Origin: Blastococcus sp. VKM Ac-2987
GTDB taxonomy: Bacteria; Actinomycetota; Actinomycetes; Mycobacteriales; Geodermatophilaceae
Assembly (NCBI RefSeq): GCF_026967805.1
Contig: NZ_JAPVBG010000002.1
Coordinates: 828,190 to 892,189, forward strand
Reading direction: 5' to 3'
Length of the DNA: 64,000 nt
Shown: positions 12,497 through 20,220 of the stretch, piece after piece
Layout of the letters: every line of letters starts with the position of its first letter
Numbering within the stretch: the stretch's first letter is position 1
The notes under the pieces: model-generated
The model's database searches: none
What the model was told of the DNA's origin: nothing
What the model saw: the letters and a program-made list of their open reading frames with translations, nothing else
Position numbers and translations under genes: made by a program

Positions 12497-12622
12497 CGCC
12501 CCGGGCTGCCCGCACGTCAGCGCCCCGGGCCGACCCCCGAACGGGTGGTCCGGGTCGCCGTCCGGCCCGCCGCGTGCTGGGGTGTGAGACCGGACGGCGT
12601 CGAGGGTGAGCGGGGGGGAACG

Positions 12623-13645
12623 GTGACCACCTCGGCGTGGCCGTTCGTGCCGAGCGTGCTCGCCCTGGTCGGGATGGGCGTGGTCATCGTCCTGGCCGGG
12701 GTGCGGCTGACCCGCGTGGCCGACTCGCTGGCCGAGCGCACGGGCCTGGGCGACGCCCTCGGGGGTGCCCTGCTCCTGGGTGCGGTGACGTCACTGCCCG
12801 GCATCGTGACCACCGTGACCGGCTCCCTCGAGGGTGATCCGGGATTCGGGCTGGCCAACCCGGTCGGCGGTGTGGCCGTCCAGACGGTGTGGCTGGCCAT
12901 CGCCGACCTGGTCTACCGCCGGGCCAACCTGGAGCACGCGGCCGCCTCGCTGGAGAACCTCCTGCAGGCCCTGATCCTGGTCGCGCTGCTGGCCGTCCCG
13001 GTCATCGCCTACGCCACGCCCGACCTCCGGCTCGGGTGGATCCACCCGATCACGCTGCTGATCCCGGTCGTGTACGGGTACGGCCTGTTCCTGCTCCGCC
13101 GCCTGCAGAAGTCACCGATGTGGGAACCCGTGCTCACGTCGGCGACCGAGAAGGAGGGCGACGGGCCGGAGGCCAGCCACGCCCGCATGAGCTCGCTCTG
13201 GCTGCAGCTGGCCGCCCTCGGCCTCGTCGTCGGGGTGGCCGGCTGGGTCATCGGTCAGGCCGGCCTCGGCGTCATCGCGACGACCGGGCTGCCGAGCACC
13301 CTGGTCGGGTTCACCTTCACCACGGCGATCACGTCGCTGCCCGAGCTCGTCGTGCTCGTGACCGCCGTGCGGATGGGCATCCCGACCCTCGGCGTCGGCA
13401 ACATCATCGGTGGCAACACCTTCGACACCCTGATGATCGGCATGGCCGACGTCTTCTACCTGGAGGGCCCGGTCTACCGCGAGGCCGGCGACCCGAGCCT
13501 CGTCCTGCTCGGCGGCACCATGCTGATGACGGCCGTGCTCGCCGGCGGGCTGGTCGTGCGCGACCGCAAGGGCATCGGCTTCGAGGGCTTCGTCATCCCG
13601 CTCATCTACCTGTCCACGGTCGGGTTGATCTACGCGACGGGCTGA
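12623..13645 (+). CDS. Sodium/calcium exchanger-family membrane protein
   Basis: About ten hydrophobic segments form two homologous halves, each with an alpha-repeat-like signature: GALLLGAVTSLPGIVTTVTG in the first half and GFTFTTAITSLPELVVLVTAVR followed by GNIIGGNTFDTL in the second. This is the NCX/CaCA antiporter pattern; the second copy is closer to canonical. It probably exchanges Ca2+ or another cation for Na+ or H+ across the cytoplasmic membrane. The GTG start follows a G-rich site and opens directly into the first membrane segment. The length of 340 residues is normal for bacterial members. Confidence 0.85.
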   Translation: MTTSAWPFVPSVLALVGMGVVIVLAGVRLTRVADSLAERTGLGDALGGALLLGAVTSLPGIVTTVTGSLEGDPGFGLANPVGGVAVQTVWLAIADLVYRRANLEHAAASLENLLQALILVALLAVPVIAYATPDLRLGWIHPITLLIPVVYGYGLFLLRRLQKSPMWEPVLTSATEKEGDGPEASHARMSSLWLQLAALGLVVGVAGWVIGQAGLGVIATTGLPSTLVGFTFTTAITSLPELVVLVTAVRMGIPTLGVGNIIGGNTFDTLMIGMADVFYLEGPVYREAGDPSLVLLGGTMLMTAVLAGGLVVRDRKGIGFEGFVIPLIYLSTVGLIYATG

Positions 13646-13658
13646 CCCCTGCACGCCG

Positions 13659-13692
13659 CGAGGGCCCGGGAGCGACAGCTCCCGGGCCCTCG
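13659..13692. terminator. Terminator after the cation exchanger gene
   Basis: Fifteen-base perfect arms (13659-13673 and 13678-13692) enclose the loop GACA. The hairpin sits between convergent stops and probably works in both directions. Confidence 0.85.
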
Positions 13693-13710
13693 TGACGTCC
13701 GCCCCCCTGC

Positions 13711-14013
13711 TCAGCGCCCCCGGCGCCGGGCCTTCTTCAGCTCCGAGATCAGCATCGCCACCCCGCCGAAGAGGAGCAGGAACCAGACGATCCCGCCGTC
13801 CTCGAGCATGCCCAGGGGGAGGCTCAGGCCGGCCATCAGCACGACCGCCAGGCCGATGAAGGCCACCCCGAAGGCCAGGGCCGTCCGGTCGACCGTCCGC
13901 CGGGGCGGCGCGGGGGTGTCCTCGGTGGAGAGCGGCACCACGGTCTGCCAGTCCCTCAGCTGCTGCTCCTGCCAGGCGGTCGGCGTGGTGGGGAACTCGC
14001 TGTAGTCAGCCAC
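13711..14013 (-). CDS. Small two-span membrane protein
   Basis: This 100-residue protein has a hydrophilic N-terminus (about 45 residues), two membrane segments (about 47-68 and 74-90) and a strongly basic end (KKARRRGR). I do not recognise a family. Its start overlaps the end of the PspC-domain gene by 8 bp, so it is the second gene of that operon and may share its membrane-stress role; that link is inference from position. Confidence 0.75.
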   Translation of the reverse strand: MADYSEFPTTPTAWQEQQLRDWQTVVPLSTEDTPAPPRRTVDRTALAFGVAFIGLAVVLMAGLSLPLGMLEDGGIVWFLLLFGGVAMLISELKKARRRGR

Positions 14014-14953
14014 GGGACACCTCCACGTCTCCTGCGCCCATCTCGATCGTGAGGACGAACTCGGCCTGGTCGTCGTCCGTCCACGCCGCCGAGCCGGTGC
14101 CCGGGACGAGCCGGCCGTCGTCGGCGCCGTCCTCGCCGAACACCCGGGCCTCGCCGATGCCCTGGTCCAGCCGGACGACGACGTCGGCCGACCGCGGCAC
14201 GACGACGTTCAGGTCCCCGACGCCGTGCTCGATGGTGGTGCGGATCGGCTCGTCCACGTCCGAGAGGTCCACGCCGCTCAGGTCGACGGTCATCTCGCCG
14301 GCGCCGATCTCGTACTGCGAGCGGACGTCCGCCGCGGTGGCCGGCAGGTAGGTGCGCTCACCCACGCCGCCGGAGCGGGGCACGTCCACCGTCGACACGG
14401 CGAGCAGGGCCAGCGAGAGGACGACGCCCAGGGCGATGAGGCCACCCCGCGCGCTCCGGCCACCGGTGAAGGCGGAGACCACCAGGCCGATCCCGACGAC
14501 CAGCAGCGCGCTGCCGAGGACGCCCTGGCCGCCGATGTCCCAGTCGGCGAAGTGGTTGATCATCGCCAGGAGCCCCAAGGTGATCAGCAGGGCGGCGACG
14601 GTGATGCGGGGGACCGGCGACCGGGGTGCCGCCGGCTGGGGCGCCACGGCCGTGCCCGGTGCGCCGGCGGCGGCGGGCGGACCGGACGGCATGAGCACCC
14701 ACAGCAGCAGGTACACGATGACGCCGGTCCCGGCGGCGAGGGTGAGGGCGACGAAGCCCACCCGCCAGAGCAGGGCGTCGATGCCGGTGTACTCGGCCAG
14801 GCCGCCGTTGACACCACCGAGGATCTTGTCGGTGCGGCTGCGGCGCAGCGGGGGGCGGACCGGCTGCAGCCCCTCCGGCGGTGGCGGCGGCCAGGACGGC
14901 GGCTCCATGGGCGGCAGGGGAGGCGGCGGGGCGGGGGGCGGCGCGGAGGTCAT
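14006..14953 (-). CDS. PspC-domain membrane protein with LiaF-like C-terminus
   Basis: After a proline-rich cytoplasmic start, residues about 40-100 form a PspC domain (KILGGVNGGLAEYTGIDALLWRVGF, then a membrane segment). Three or four further membrane segments follow, and then a soluble beta-rich domain (IGAGEMTVDLSGVDL, GVGDLNVVVP, GAGDVEVSRG) like the C-terminal domain of LiaF/YvqF proteins. Such proteins sense or signal envelope stress. It is divergent from a histidine kinase that itself begins with a PspC domain, so the three genes form one envelope-stress module. The ATG chosen lies seven bases after CAGGCT; an ATG 18 bases upstream is the alternative. Confidence 0.85.
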   Translation of the reverse strand: MTSAPPPAPPPPLPPMEPPSWPPPPPEGLQPVRPPLRRSRTDKILGGVNGGLAEYTGIDALLWRVGFVALTLAAGTGVIVYLLLWVLMPSGPPAAAGAPGTAVAPQPAAPRSPVPRITVAALLITLGLLAMINHFADWDIGGQGVLGSALLVVGIGLVVSAFTGGRSARGGLIALGVVLSLALLAVSTVDVPRSGGVGERTYLPATAADVRSQYEIGAGEMTVDLSGVDLSDVDEPIRTTIEHGVGDLNVVVPRSADVVVRLDQGIGEARVFGEDGADDGRLVPGTGSAAWTDDDQAEFVLTIEMGAGDVEVSRG

Positions 14954-14960
14954 GGCCCAG

Positions 14961-14966
14961 AGCCTG
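14961..14966 (-). promoter_or_regulatory. Candidate -10 box of the pspC-like gene
   Basis: CAGGCT on the minus strand lies seven bases before the ATG, the same spacing seen at other probable leaderless starts in this window. Confidence 0.35.
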
Positions 14967-15087
14967 CCCACCGGCCGGCCCGGATTCCATCAGGGAACGC
15001 CCCCATCCGACCCTGGATCGGCCGGCCCTGCTCTTCCAGGGTGATCACCGGTGCCGTGGCACGGCCCGCGGTGCGACGATCGAGTAC

Positions 15088-16290
15088 GTGACCACCACTG
15101 CGACCGGGGCGCCACCCGGCACGACGGCCGCGCGGCCGCCGCTGGTGCGCCCGCGATCGGGGCGGCTGGTGGCCGGCGTCGCCGCGGGAACGGCCGCGCA
15201 CCTGCGCCAGGACCCGCTGATCGTCCGGGTCGCCTTCGTCGTCCTGGCCAGCTTCGGCATCGGCGTCGTCCTGTACGCGCTGCTGTGGCTGACCATGTCC
15301 GTGGCCGCCCCGGGCGAGGACCCGACGCCGGGGGCGGTGCGGCTGGAGCGCCCCACCGGCCGCCGCCAGCTGATCACCCTGGTCCTCCTCGGGATAGCCG
15401 CCGCCACGGTCTTCGGCCAGCTGGCGAGCCTCAGCAGCGACAGCCTGGCGCTCCCGCTGCTCGTGGTCGCCGTCGGCCTGGCCGTCATCTGGCGCCAGCT
15501 CGACACCGACCGCACGCTGAGCCTCCCCGGCGTCCGCTGGGCCCTGGCCGGGGGCGCCGCGCTGGCCGCGGGGGGCCTCATCCTGCTGCTGGCCACGACC
15601 GGCCAGCTGGCCAACGCGCGCAACGGCTTCGCCGCGACCCTGGTCATCCTCACCGGCGTGGTGCTGGCGACCGCACCCATCTGGCGCCGGCTCCTGGCCT
15701 CCCGTGCCGACGAGCGCTCGGCGCGCGTCCGTTCGGAGGAGCGCGCCGCCGTCGCCGCGCACCTGCACGACTCCGTGCTGCAGACCCTCGCCCTCATCCA
15801 GCGGCACGCCGAGGACGCGCAGGCGGTCAGCCGGCTGGCCCGCAGCCAGGAGCGGGAGCTGCGCGCCTGGCTGTACGACCCGAAGGTGGTCCGCGAGGGC
15901 GGCACCTGGGCCGGCCTGGTGGCGCAGATGGTGGCCGACGTGGAGGCCGACCACGCCTTCCTGGTGGAGCCGGTCGTGGTCGGTGACGCCCCGGTGGACG
16001 AGGACCTCGCCGACCTCGGTGCGGCCACCCGGGAGGCGCTGGTCAACGCGGCGAAGCACTCGGGCGCCGCGGCGGCCGACCTGTACACCGAGGTCGCGCC
16101 CGAGCGGGTGTCGGTCTACGTCCGCGACCGGGGCAAGGGGTTCGACCCGTCCGAGGTCTCCGACGACCGCCGCGGCCTGCGCGACTCCGTCAGCGGCCGG
16201 CTGGCGCGGTTGGGCGGCACGGCCGTCGTCCGGTCCGCGCACGGTGAGGGAACCGAGGTGGAGCTGGTGCTCCCGAGAGGAGCGACATGA
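15088..16290 (+). CDS. PspC-domain sensor histidine kinase (NarL-partner class)
   Basis: The protein begins with a PspC-like segment (RSGRLVAGVAAGTAAHLRQDPLIVRVAFVVLASFGIG), followed by several membrane helices. The kinase part has a HisKA_3 box (HLHDSVLQTLALIQRH, phospho-acceptor His227) and an HATPase domain (REALVNAAKHSGA, DRGKGFDP, and a C-terminal glycine-rich GEGTEVELVLP). It should autophosphorylate in response to membrane stress and phosphorylate the regulator encoded next. The GTG start is 15088; the frame is open upstream but would overlap the divergent pspC-like gene. Its stop overlaps the regulator ATG (ATGA), so the pair is translationally coupled. Confidence 0.92.
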   Translation: MTTTATGAPPGTTAARPPLVRPRSGRLVAGVAAGTAAHLRQDPLIVRVAFVVLASFGIGVVLYALLWLTMSVAAPGEDPTPGAVRLERPTGRRQLITLVLLGIAAATVFGQLASLSSDSLALPLLVVAVGLAVIWRQLDTDRTLSLPGVRWALAGGAALAAGGLILLLATTGQLANARNGFAATLVILTGVVLATAPIWRRLLASRADERSARVRSEERAAVAAHLHDSVLQTLALIQRHAEDAQAVSRLARSQERELRAWLYDPKVVREGGTWAGLVAQMVADVEADHAFLVEPVVVGDAPVDEDLADLGAATREALVNAAKHSGAAAADLYTEVAPERVSVYVRDRGKGFDPSEVSDDRRGLRDSVSGRLARLGGTAVVRSAHGEGTEVELVLPRGAT

Positions 16291-16949
16291 CCGCCCCCCG
16301 CGTCTTCGTGGTCGACGACCACGCGATGGTGCGCGCCGGCGTGCGCGCCGAGCTGGGCAGCGACGTGACGTTCGTCGGGGAGGGCGCCGACGTGCCGTCC
16401 GCCGTCGAGGGCATCCGGGCCACCCGTCCGGACGTCGTCCTGCTGGACGTGCACATGCCCGGCGGCGGCGGCCGGACGGTGCTGGAGACGCTGCGCACCG
16501 AGCTGCCCGACGTGAAGTGGCTGGCGCTGTCGGTGTCCGACGCCGCCGAGGACGTCATCGCCGTGATCAGGGCCGGCGCGCGCGGCTACGTCACCAAGAC
16601 CATCTCCGGGGCGGACCTGCTCGACGCGGTGCGCCGGGTGGCCGACGGCGACGTCGTCTTCAGCCCCCGGCTGGCCGGGTTCGTGCTGGACGCGTTCTCC
16701 GCCGGCGGGGCGGCGGCCCCGGAGCCGGAGGAGGAGGAGGCAACCGACCCGGGGCTGGACCTGCTCAGCGCGCGCGAGCGCGAGGTGATGCAGCTGCTCG
16801 CCCGCGGCTACACCTACCGGGAGATCGGCTCCCGGCTGTTCATCTCGGTGAAGACGGTCGAGTCCCACGCGTCCAACGTGCTGCGCAAGCTGCAGCTGTC
16901 CAACCGCAACGAGCTCACCCGCTGGGCGGCGACCAACCGGCTGCTCTGA
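16287..16949 (+). CDS. LuxR/NarL-family response regulator
   Basis: The 220-residue protein has a complete receiver domain (VDDHAMVRAG, phospho-acceptor Asp54 in VLLDVHMPG, conserved Lys in YVTKTISG) and a C-terminal HTH (LLSAREREVMQLLARGYTYREIGSRL ending in LTRWAATNRLL). A Glu-rich linker (EPEEEEA) separates them. It is the cognate regulator of the overlapping PspC-histidine kinase gene. The likely targets include the divergent pspC-like operon, although no operator could be recognised. Confidence 0.94.
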   Translation: MTAPRVFVVDDHAMVRAGVRAELGSDVTFVGEGADVPSAVEGIRATRPDVVLLDVHMPGGGGRTVLETLRTELPDVKWLALSVSDAAEDVIAVIRAGARGYVTKTISGADLLDAVRRVADGDVVFSPRLAGFVLDAFSAGGAAAPEPEEEEATDPGLDLLSAREREVMQLLARGYTYREIGSRLFISVKTVESHASNVLRKLQLSNRNELTRWAATNRLL

Positions 16950-17046
16950 CCGCGGACGAATGGCTGGTTCCGCGCACCTCCGATAAGCATGTGGCCGAGA
17001 CCACGGCAGGTCTGCCCGAGCAGGCCCGGAGGAGAGGAAGGGCGGC

Positions 17047-18390
17047 ATGCTGCGCACCCTGTCGCGCCCGCTGGTGGCCGGCGTCGAGCGGTACCTGCCC
17101 GGGGCGTTCGTCTTCGCGGTCGTCCTGACCGTCGTCGTCGCGGTCCTCGCGCTGATCTTCGGTGACATCGGGCCCGCCGAGCTGACCCGGGCCTGGGGCG
17201 ACGGCCTGTCCGGGCTGCTGGCCTTCATGACGCAGGTGGCCCTCGTGCTCCTGCTCGGCTACACCCTGGCGCTCACCCGACCGGTGAAGGCCGGCCTGAC
17301 CCGCATCGCCGACGTCCCCAAGAGCCCCCGGGCGGCCTACGCCTTCGTCGCCCTGGTGTCGGCCGTCGCCTCGCTGATCAGCTTCGGGCTCGGGTTGGTC
17401 GTCGGGGGCGTCATCGCCCTCGAGGTCGGCCGGGCCGCCCGCCGGCGCGGCACCCGGCTGCACTACCCCCTGCTGGTAGCCAGCGCCTACTCCGGCTTCG
17501 CCGTCTGGCACATGGGCTACAGCGCCACCGGCCCGCTGGCCGCGGCGACCCCCGGCAGCTTCGTCGAGGAGGCGATCGGCCGCACCATCCCGATCAGCGA
17601 GACCGTCTACTCGCCGTGGAACCTCATCGCGATCGTCGTCGCCGTCGCCGCGATCGTCGGCACGGTGGTGCTGCTGGCGCCCAAGGGCACGGACCGGATC
17701 GTCGAGCTGCCCGAGCGGATGGGGACGGAGGAGCCCGAGGTCACGCTCAGGACCCCGGGCACCCCCGCCGAGCGCATGGAGGCCTCGCGGCTGGTCACCC
17801 TCGTCCCCGGCGTCGCCCTGCTGGTCTACCTCGGCGTCTACTTCGCCCAGGAGGGCTTCAACCTCACCCTGGACATCGTCAACTGGTCCTTCCTCGCCGC
17901 GATCCTGCTGCTCGTCCGCAGCCCGGCCGAGCTGGCCGAGCTCGTCGGCGGGGCGGTGCGGACGGTCGGGGAGGTGCTGCTCCAGTACCCGCTCTACGCC
18001 GGGATCATCGGGATGATGACCGCGTCCGGGCTGGCGGCGCAGCTGAGCGGGTGGTTCTCCGACATCGCCAACCCCGGGACCCTGGGCCTGTTCGCCTTCC
18101 TCTCCGCGGGCCTGCTCAACCTGTTCGTGCCCAGCGGCGGCGGCCAGTTCGCCGTCCAGGCGCCGATCTTCCTGGACGCCGCGGACTCCCTCGGCGTCGA
18201 TCCCGCCGTCATCACGATGGCGATCGCCTACGGCGACCAGTGGACGAACATGATCCAGCCGTTCTGGGCGCTGCCGCTGCTCGCCGTCGCCGGCCTCGGG
18301 GTCCGGGACATCTTCGGGTTCACCGCGATCACCTGCCTGATCACCGGCATCGTGTTCGCCGGCACGCTGCTCGTCCTCGGCGGCGGGTGA
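17047..18390 (+). CDS. AtoE-type short-chain fatty acid transporter (TIGR00366)
   Basis: A 447-residue membrane protein with about 12 hydrophobic segments. Recognisable blocks are RPLVAGVERYLPGAFVFAVVLT, SFGLGLVVGGVIALEVGRAA, NLFVPSGGGQFAVQAPIF and AYGDQWTNMIQPFWALPLL, characteristic of the AtoE short-chain fatty acid (acetoacetate/butyrate) transporter family. No beta-oxidation or CoA-transferase genes flank it, so the substrate in this organism is uncertain. The ATG is preceded by a very strong purine run (GGAGGAGAGGAAGGGCGG). Confidence 0.88.
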   Translation: MLRTLSRPLVAGVERYLPGAFVFAVVLTVVVAVLALIFGDIGPAELTRAWGDGLSGLLAFMTQVALVLLLGYTLALTRPVKAGLTRIADVPKSPRAAYAFVALVSAVASLISFGLGLVVGGVIALEVGRAARRRGTRLHYPLLVASAYSGFAVWHMGYSATGPLAAATPGSFVEEAIGRTIPISETVYSPWNLIAIVVAVAAIVGTVVLLAPKGTDRIVELPERMGTEEPEVTLRTPGTPAERMEASRLVTLVPGVALLVYLGVYFAQEGFNLTLDIVNWSFLAAILLLVRSPAELAELVGGAVRTVGEVLLQYPLYAGIIGMMTASGLAAQLSGWFSDIANPGTLGLFAFLSAGLLNLFVPSGGGQFAVQAPIFLDAADSLGVDPAVITMAIAYGDQWTNMIQPFWALPLLAVAGLGVRDIFGFTAITCLITGIVFAGTLLVLGGG

Positions 18391-18404
18391 GCGGAGCCGC
18401 CGGC

Positions 18405-19139
18405 TCAGGCGGTGTGCACGACGTGGAAGGCCTCGGCCAGGCGGCCCGCCGGCAGGCCGAGCCGCCGCGCGGTCTGGCTCATCCAGCCCGTCACGAACTG
18501 CTCCAGATCAGGGTCGTGGCCGACCTGGGTCACGTGGCTCCGCAGGGCGGCGAACTTGCGGTCCACCACGTCGGTGACGTCGACGGCGTGGTCGGCCCGC
18601 GGGCTGGCACCGAGCCAGACCTCCGCCACGGTCCAGGCCTCCAGCCCCTCGTCGGACAGCAGCTCGGGGAAGGCGAACGGGTTGCGCGCGTCCGGGTACA
18701 CCGCCCGCAGCGTCGACTCGCCCACGGTCATGTGGTCGGGGTGGCTCGCACCGATCCGCTCCCAGAACCGCTCCGGCGACGTGGTGAGCACCCGTTGCGG
18801 CCGCACCTGGCGGATCACCCGGCTGATGTCCCGGCGCAGCTCGAGGGTCAGCTCCAGCCGCCCGTCCGGATAGCCGAGGAACCGGACGTCGGTCACGCCC
18901 ACGGTGGCCGCGGCCGCCCGCTGCTCGGCCTGCCGCAGCGGCCCCATCTCGTGCCGGGGGGTGTCGTCGAAGCCGCCGGCGTCGCCGTCGGTGACGATCA
19001 GGTAGGTGACCTCCGTGCCGGCGTCGGTCCAGGTGGCCACCGTCCCGGCGCTGCCGAAGTCGACGTCGTCGGGGTGGGCCAGGACGCACAGCGCCCGCTC
19101 GACGTGGTCGGCCGGGCGCTGCGGCTGGGGAAAGGTCAC
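18405..19139 (-). CDS. PIG-L family (LmbE-like) deacetylase
   Basis: Zinc-dependent N-deacetylases of this family act on GlcNAc-containing conjugates such as mycothiol precursors and their adducts. The 244-residue protein has the first metal motif AHPDDVDFG near the N-terminus, the TDGDAGG loop and the second metal motif SHPDHMTVG. It is not obviously MshB or Mca, which have a different length and neighbours, so the substrate is left open. The GTG start lies seven bases after TAGGCT; the frame is open further upstream without conserved sequence. Confidence 0.87.
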   Translation of the reverse strand: MTFPQPQRPADHVERALCVLAHPDDVDFGSAGTVATWTDAGTEVTYLIVTDGDAGGFDDTPRHEMGPLRQAEQRAAAATVGVTDVRFLGYPDGRLELTLELRRDISRVIRQVRPQRVLTTSPERFWERIGASHPDHMTVGESTLRAVYPDARNPFAFPELLSDEGLEAWTVAEVWLGASPRADHAVDVTDVVDRKFAALRSHVTQVGHDPDLEQFVTGWMSQTARRLGLPAGRLAEAFHVVHTA

Positions 19140-19146
19140 GCGGCCG

Positions 19147-19152
19147 AGCCTA
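19147..19152 (-). promoter_or_regulatory. Candidate -10 box of the PIG-L gene
   Basis: TAGGCT on the minus strand is seven bases before the GTG start, which fits a leaderless transcript. Confidence 0.45.
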
Positions 19153-19338
19153 GGGTCCCGGCGGCGGGGCCCCGATCCCCGCTCCGCGAGCGCGACGAGC
19201 GGCGAGCGCGGCGGGTCGAGCGGGATGCGGGCCATGGTCGGTTCCGCTCGTCGGGTGCGGGGTTCGCACCCATGGAGACGGAACAGCCACCCCGGACGTG
19301 ACGGAGAGGGCGGTGGCCGGGGCACGGCGGAGGTCGCG

Positions 19339-19344
19339 CAGACT
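19339..19344 (+). promoter_or_regulatory. Candidate -10 box before the small unknown gene
   Basis: CAGACT followed by six bases and GTG. The same CAGACT-N6/7-GTG arrangement occurs before folD, yhjD and the chorismate mutase leader peptide, which makes a real promoter more likely than chance. Confidence 0.4.
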
Positions 19345-19350
19345 CGACCC

Positions 19351-19644
19351 GTGCCCGAGTACACCCTCTCCCTAGCGCTCCGCTCCTCGGCCCCGCTGGA
19401 CGACGACGCCGTCGACGCCGTCCGCGCGGTGCTCCGTCCCGACGACGCCGGGCTGCGGCTGTGGCGCGAGCCGGACCGGGCGGTGCTGCGGGCGACCACC
19501 GAGTGCACGGCCGAGGACCTCCGGGCGGCGCTGGAGCTGGGCCGCGACCTGGCCGACGAGGCGGTGGCCGTCTGCCCCGGCCGGGTGTTCGAGGTGGCCG
19601 CGATGGACGACGAGGACTCGCTGGTCTGGCGCGCCGGTCCCTGA
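19351..19644 (+). CDS. Small unknown protein
   Basis: A 97-residue protein starting VPEYTLSLALRSSAPLDDDAVDAVRAVL, with alternating beta/alpha character and an acidic C-terminus (AAMDDEDSLVWRAGP). The general layout recalls small ferredoxin-fold or Pcc1-like proteins, but no diagnostic motif is present and I assign no function. The GTG start is supported by the CAGACT box six bases upstream. It is convergent with chorismate mutase, 11 bases away. Confidence 0.6.
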   Translation: MPEYTLSLALRSSAPLDDDAVDAVRAVLRPDDAGLRLWREPDRAVLRATTECTAEDLRAALELGRDLADEAVAVCPGRVFEVAAMDDEDSLVWRAGP

Positions 19645-19655
19645 CGAGTCGGGCG

Positions 19656-19949
19656 TCAGAGGTGGCCGCGGCCCTGGCGCAGCAGCATCATGCCGAGCGC
19701 GGCGCCGTCGGGGCCGAGCTCGGTGCGGAAGCGGGACAGCACCTGCTGCTCGCGGGAGAGCGACAGCCGCGTGCCGCCGGACGCGGCGCGCAGCGCGCCG
19801 ATCTCCTGGGAGACCTCCAGGCGGCGGCGGACCAGCTCGATGATCTCGGCGTCGCAGGCGTCGATGACGCCGCGGAGCTCGCCGATCCGCTCGGTGGGGT
19901 CCTCGGGGGCCGTCGGGCCGGCGGCGGGGGGTGCGGTGAGGGTGGTCAT
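19656..19949 (-). CDS. aroQ: Chorismate mutase (AroQ class, short actinobacterial type)
   Basis: This 97-residue all-helical enzyme converts chorismate to prephenate, the branch to Phe and Tyr. Conserved parts are IGELRGVIDACDAEIIELVRRRLEVSQEIGALR (with the active-site Arg and Lys/Arg positions of the first helix), SGGTRLSLSREQQVLSRF and ELGPDGAALGMMLLRQGRGHL. The tail closely resembles the mycobacterial Rv0948c enzyme, which needs DAHP synthase as activator. Its neighbour pcrA matches the mycobacterial order. GAGGA lies six bases before the ATG. The roughly 150-base leader holds a short open frame with Phe-Phe-Tyr codons and hairpins, so expression is probably controlled by attenuation. Confidence 0.93.
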   Translation of the reverse strand: MTTLTAPPAAGPTAPEDPTERIGELRGVIDACDAEIIELVRRRLEVSQEIGALRAASGGTRLSLSREQQVLSRFRTELGPDGAALGMMLLRQGRGHL

Positions 19950-19955
19950 CGGATG

Positions 19956-20022
19956 TCCTCGGTGTTCGTGGACCCGGGACCCGAGAACGAGGAACGCCCC
20001 GGGCTTCTCGGGCCCGGGGCGT
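19956..20022 (-). promoter_or_regulatory. Attenuator: terminator hairpin and Shine-Dalgarno sequestration before chorismate mutase
   Basis: On the minus strand an 11-bp GC-rich stem (20012-20022 with 19994-20004, loop of seven bases) forms a terminator-like hairpin 45 bases before the aroQ start. Bases 20005-20012 in its loop can instead pair with 19980-19987 (CCCGAGAA with TTCTCGGG), an alternative structure that would break the terminator. A further TCCTCG segment (19988-19993) is complementary to the aroQ Shine-Dalgarno region CGAGGA (19956-19961). Seen: the complementarities. Inferred: that they switch with translation of the leader peptide. Confidence 0.65.
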
Positions 20023-20039
20023 CTGTTGCGGCGTGTTGC

Positions 20040-20102
20040 TCAGCCAGCGGTGACGGACACCGGATCCCGGTGGCCGTAGAAAAAGCTGACCGTGGCGAGC
20101 AC
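20040..20102 (-). CDS. Aromatic leader peptide upstream of chorismate mutase
   Basis: A 20-codon open frame, GTG to TGA, encodes VLATVSFFYGHRDPVSVTAG. Three consecutive aromatic codons, TTT TTC TAC (20076-20084), include TTT, a very rare codon in this genome. A small perfect hairpin (CACCGG-GAT-CCGGTG, 20058-20072) starts right after the Tyr codon, where a stalled ribosome would melt it. The frame ends 90 bases before the aroQ ATG. CAGACT (20110-20115) lies seven bases before the GTG, so it is probably translated from a leaderless message. The layout equals classical Phe/Tyr attenuation and recalls the SFYF-containing AroR leader of corynebacterial aroF. Confidence 0.72.
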   Translation of the reverse strand: MLATVSFFYGHRDPVSVTAG

Positions 20103-20109
20103 GGAGCCG

Positions 20110-20115
20110 AGTCTG
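20110..20115 (-). promoter_or_regulatory. Candidate -10 box of the chorismate mutase leader transcript
   Basis: CAGACT on the minus strand is seven bases before the leader-peptide GTG. The identical hexamer at similar spacing precedes three other GTG starts in the window. Confidence 0.45.
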
Positions 20116-20205
20116 CCACGCCCGCGCCGCACGGCGCCAGCCGGAACTCCCCCGACGCGGAGGGCGGCTGGTCCCGTGGCCGCCGGGACAGTCACCCGTC
20201 CGGCT

Positions 20206-20211
20206 TACAGT
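20206..20211 (+). promoter_or_regulatory. Candidate -10 box of the pcrA transcript
   Basis: TACAGT fits TANNNT and lies nine bases before an ATG that opens a 20-codon frame ending at the pcrA start. No clear -35 is seen. Confidence 0.5.
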
Positions 20212-20220
20212 GACGGGGCG

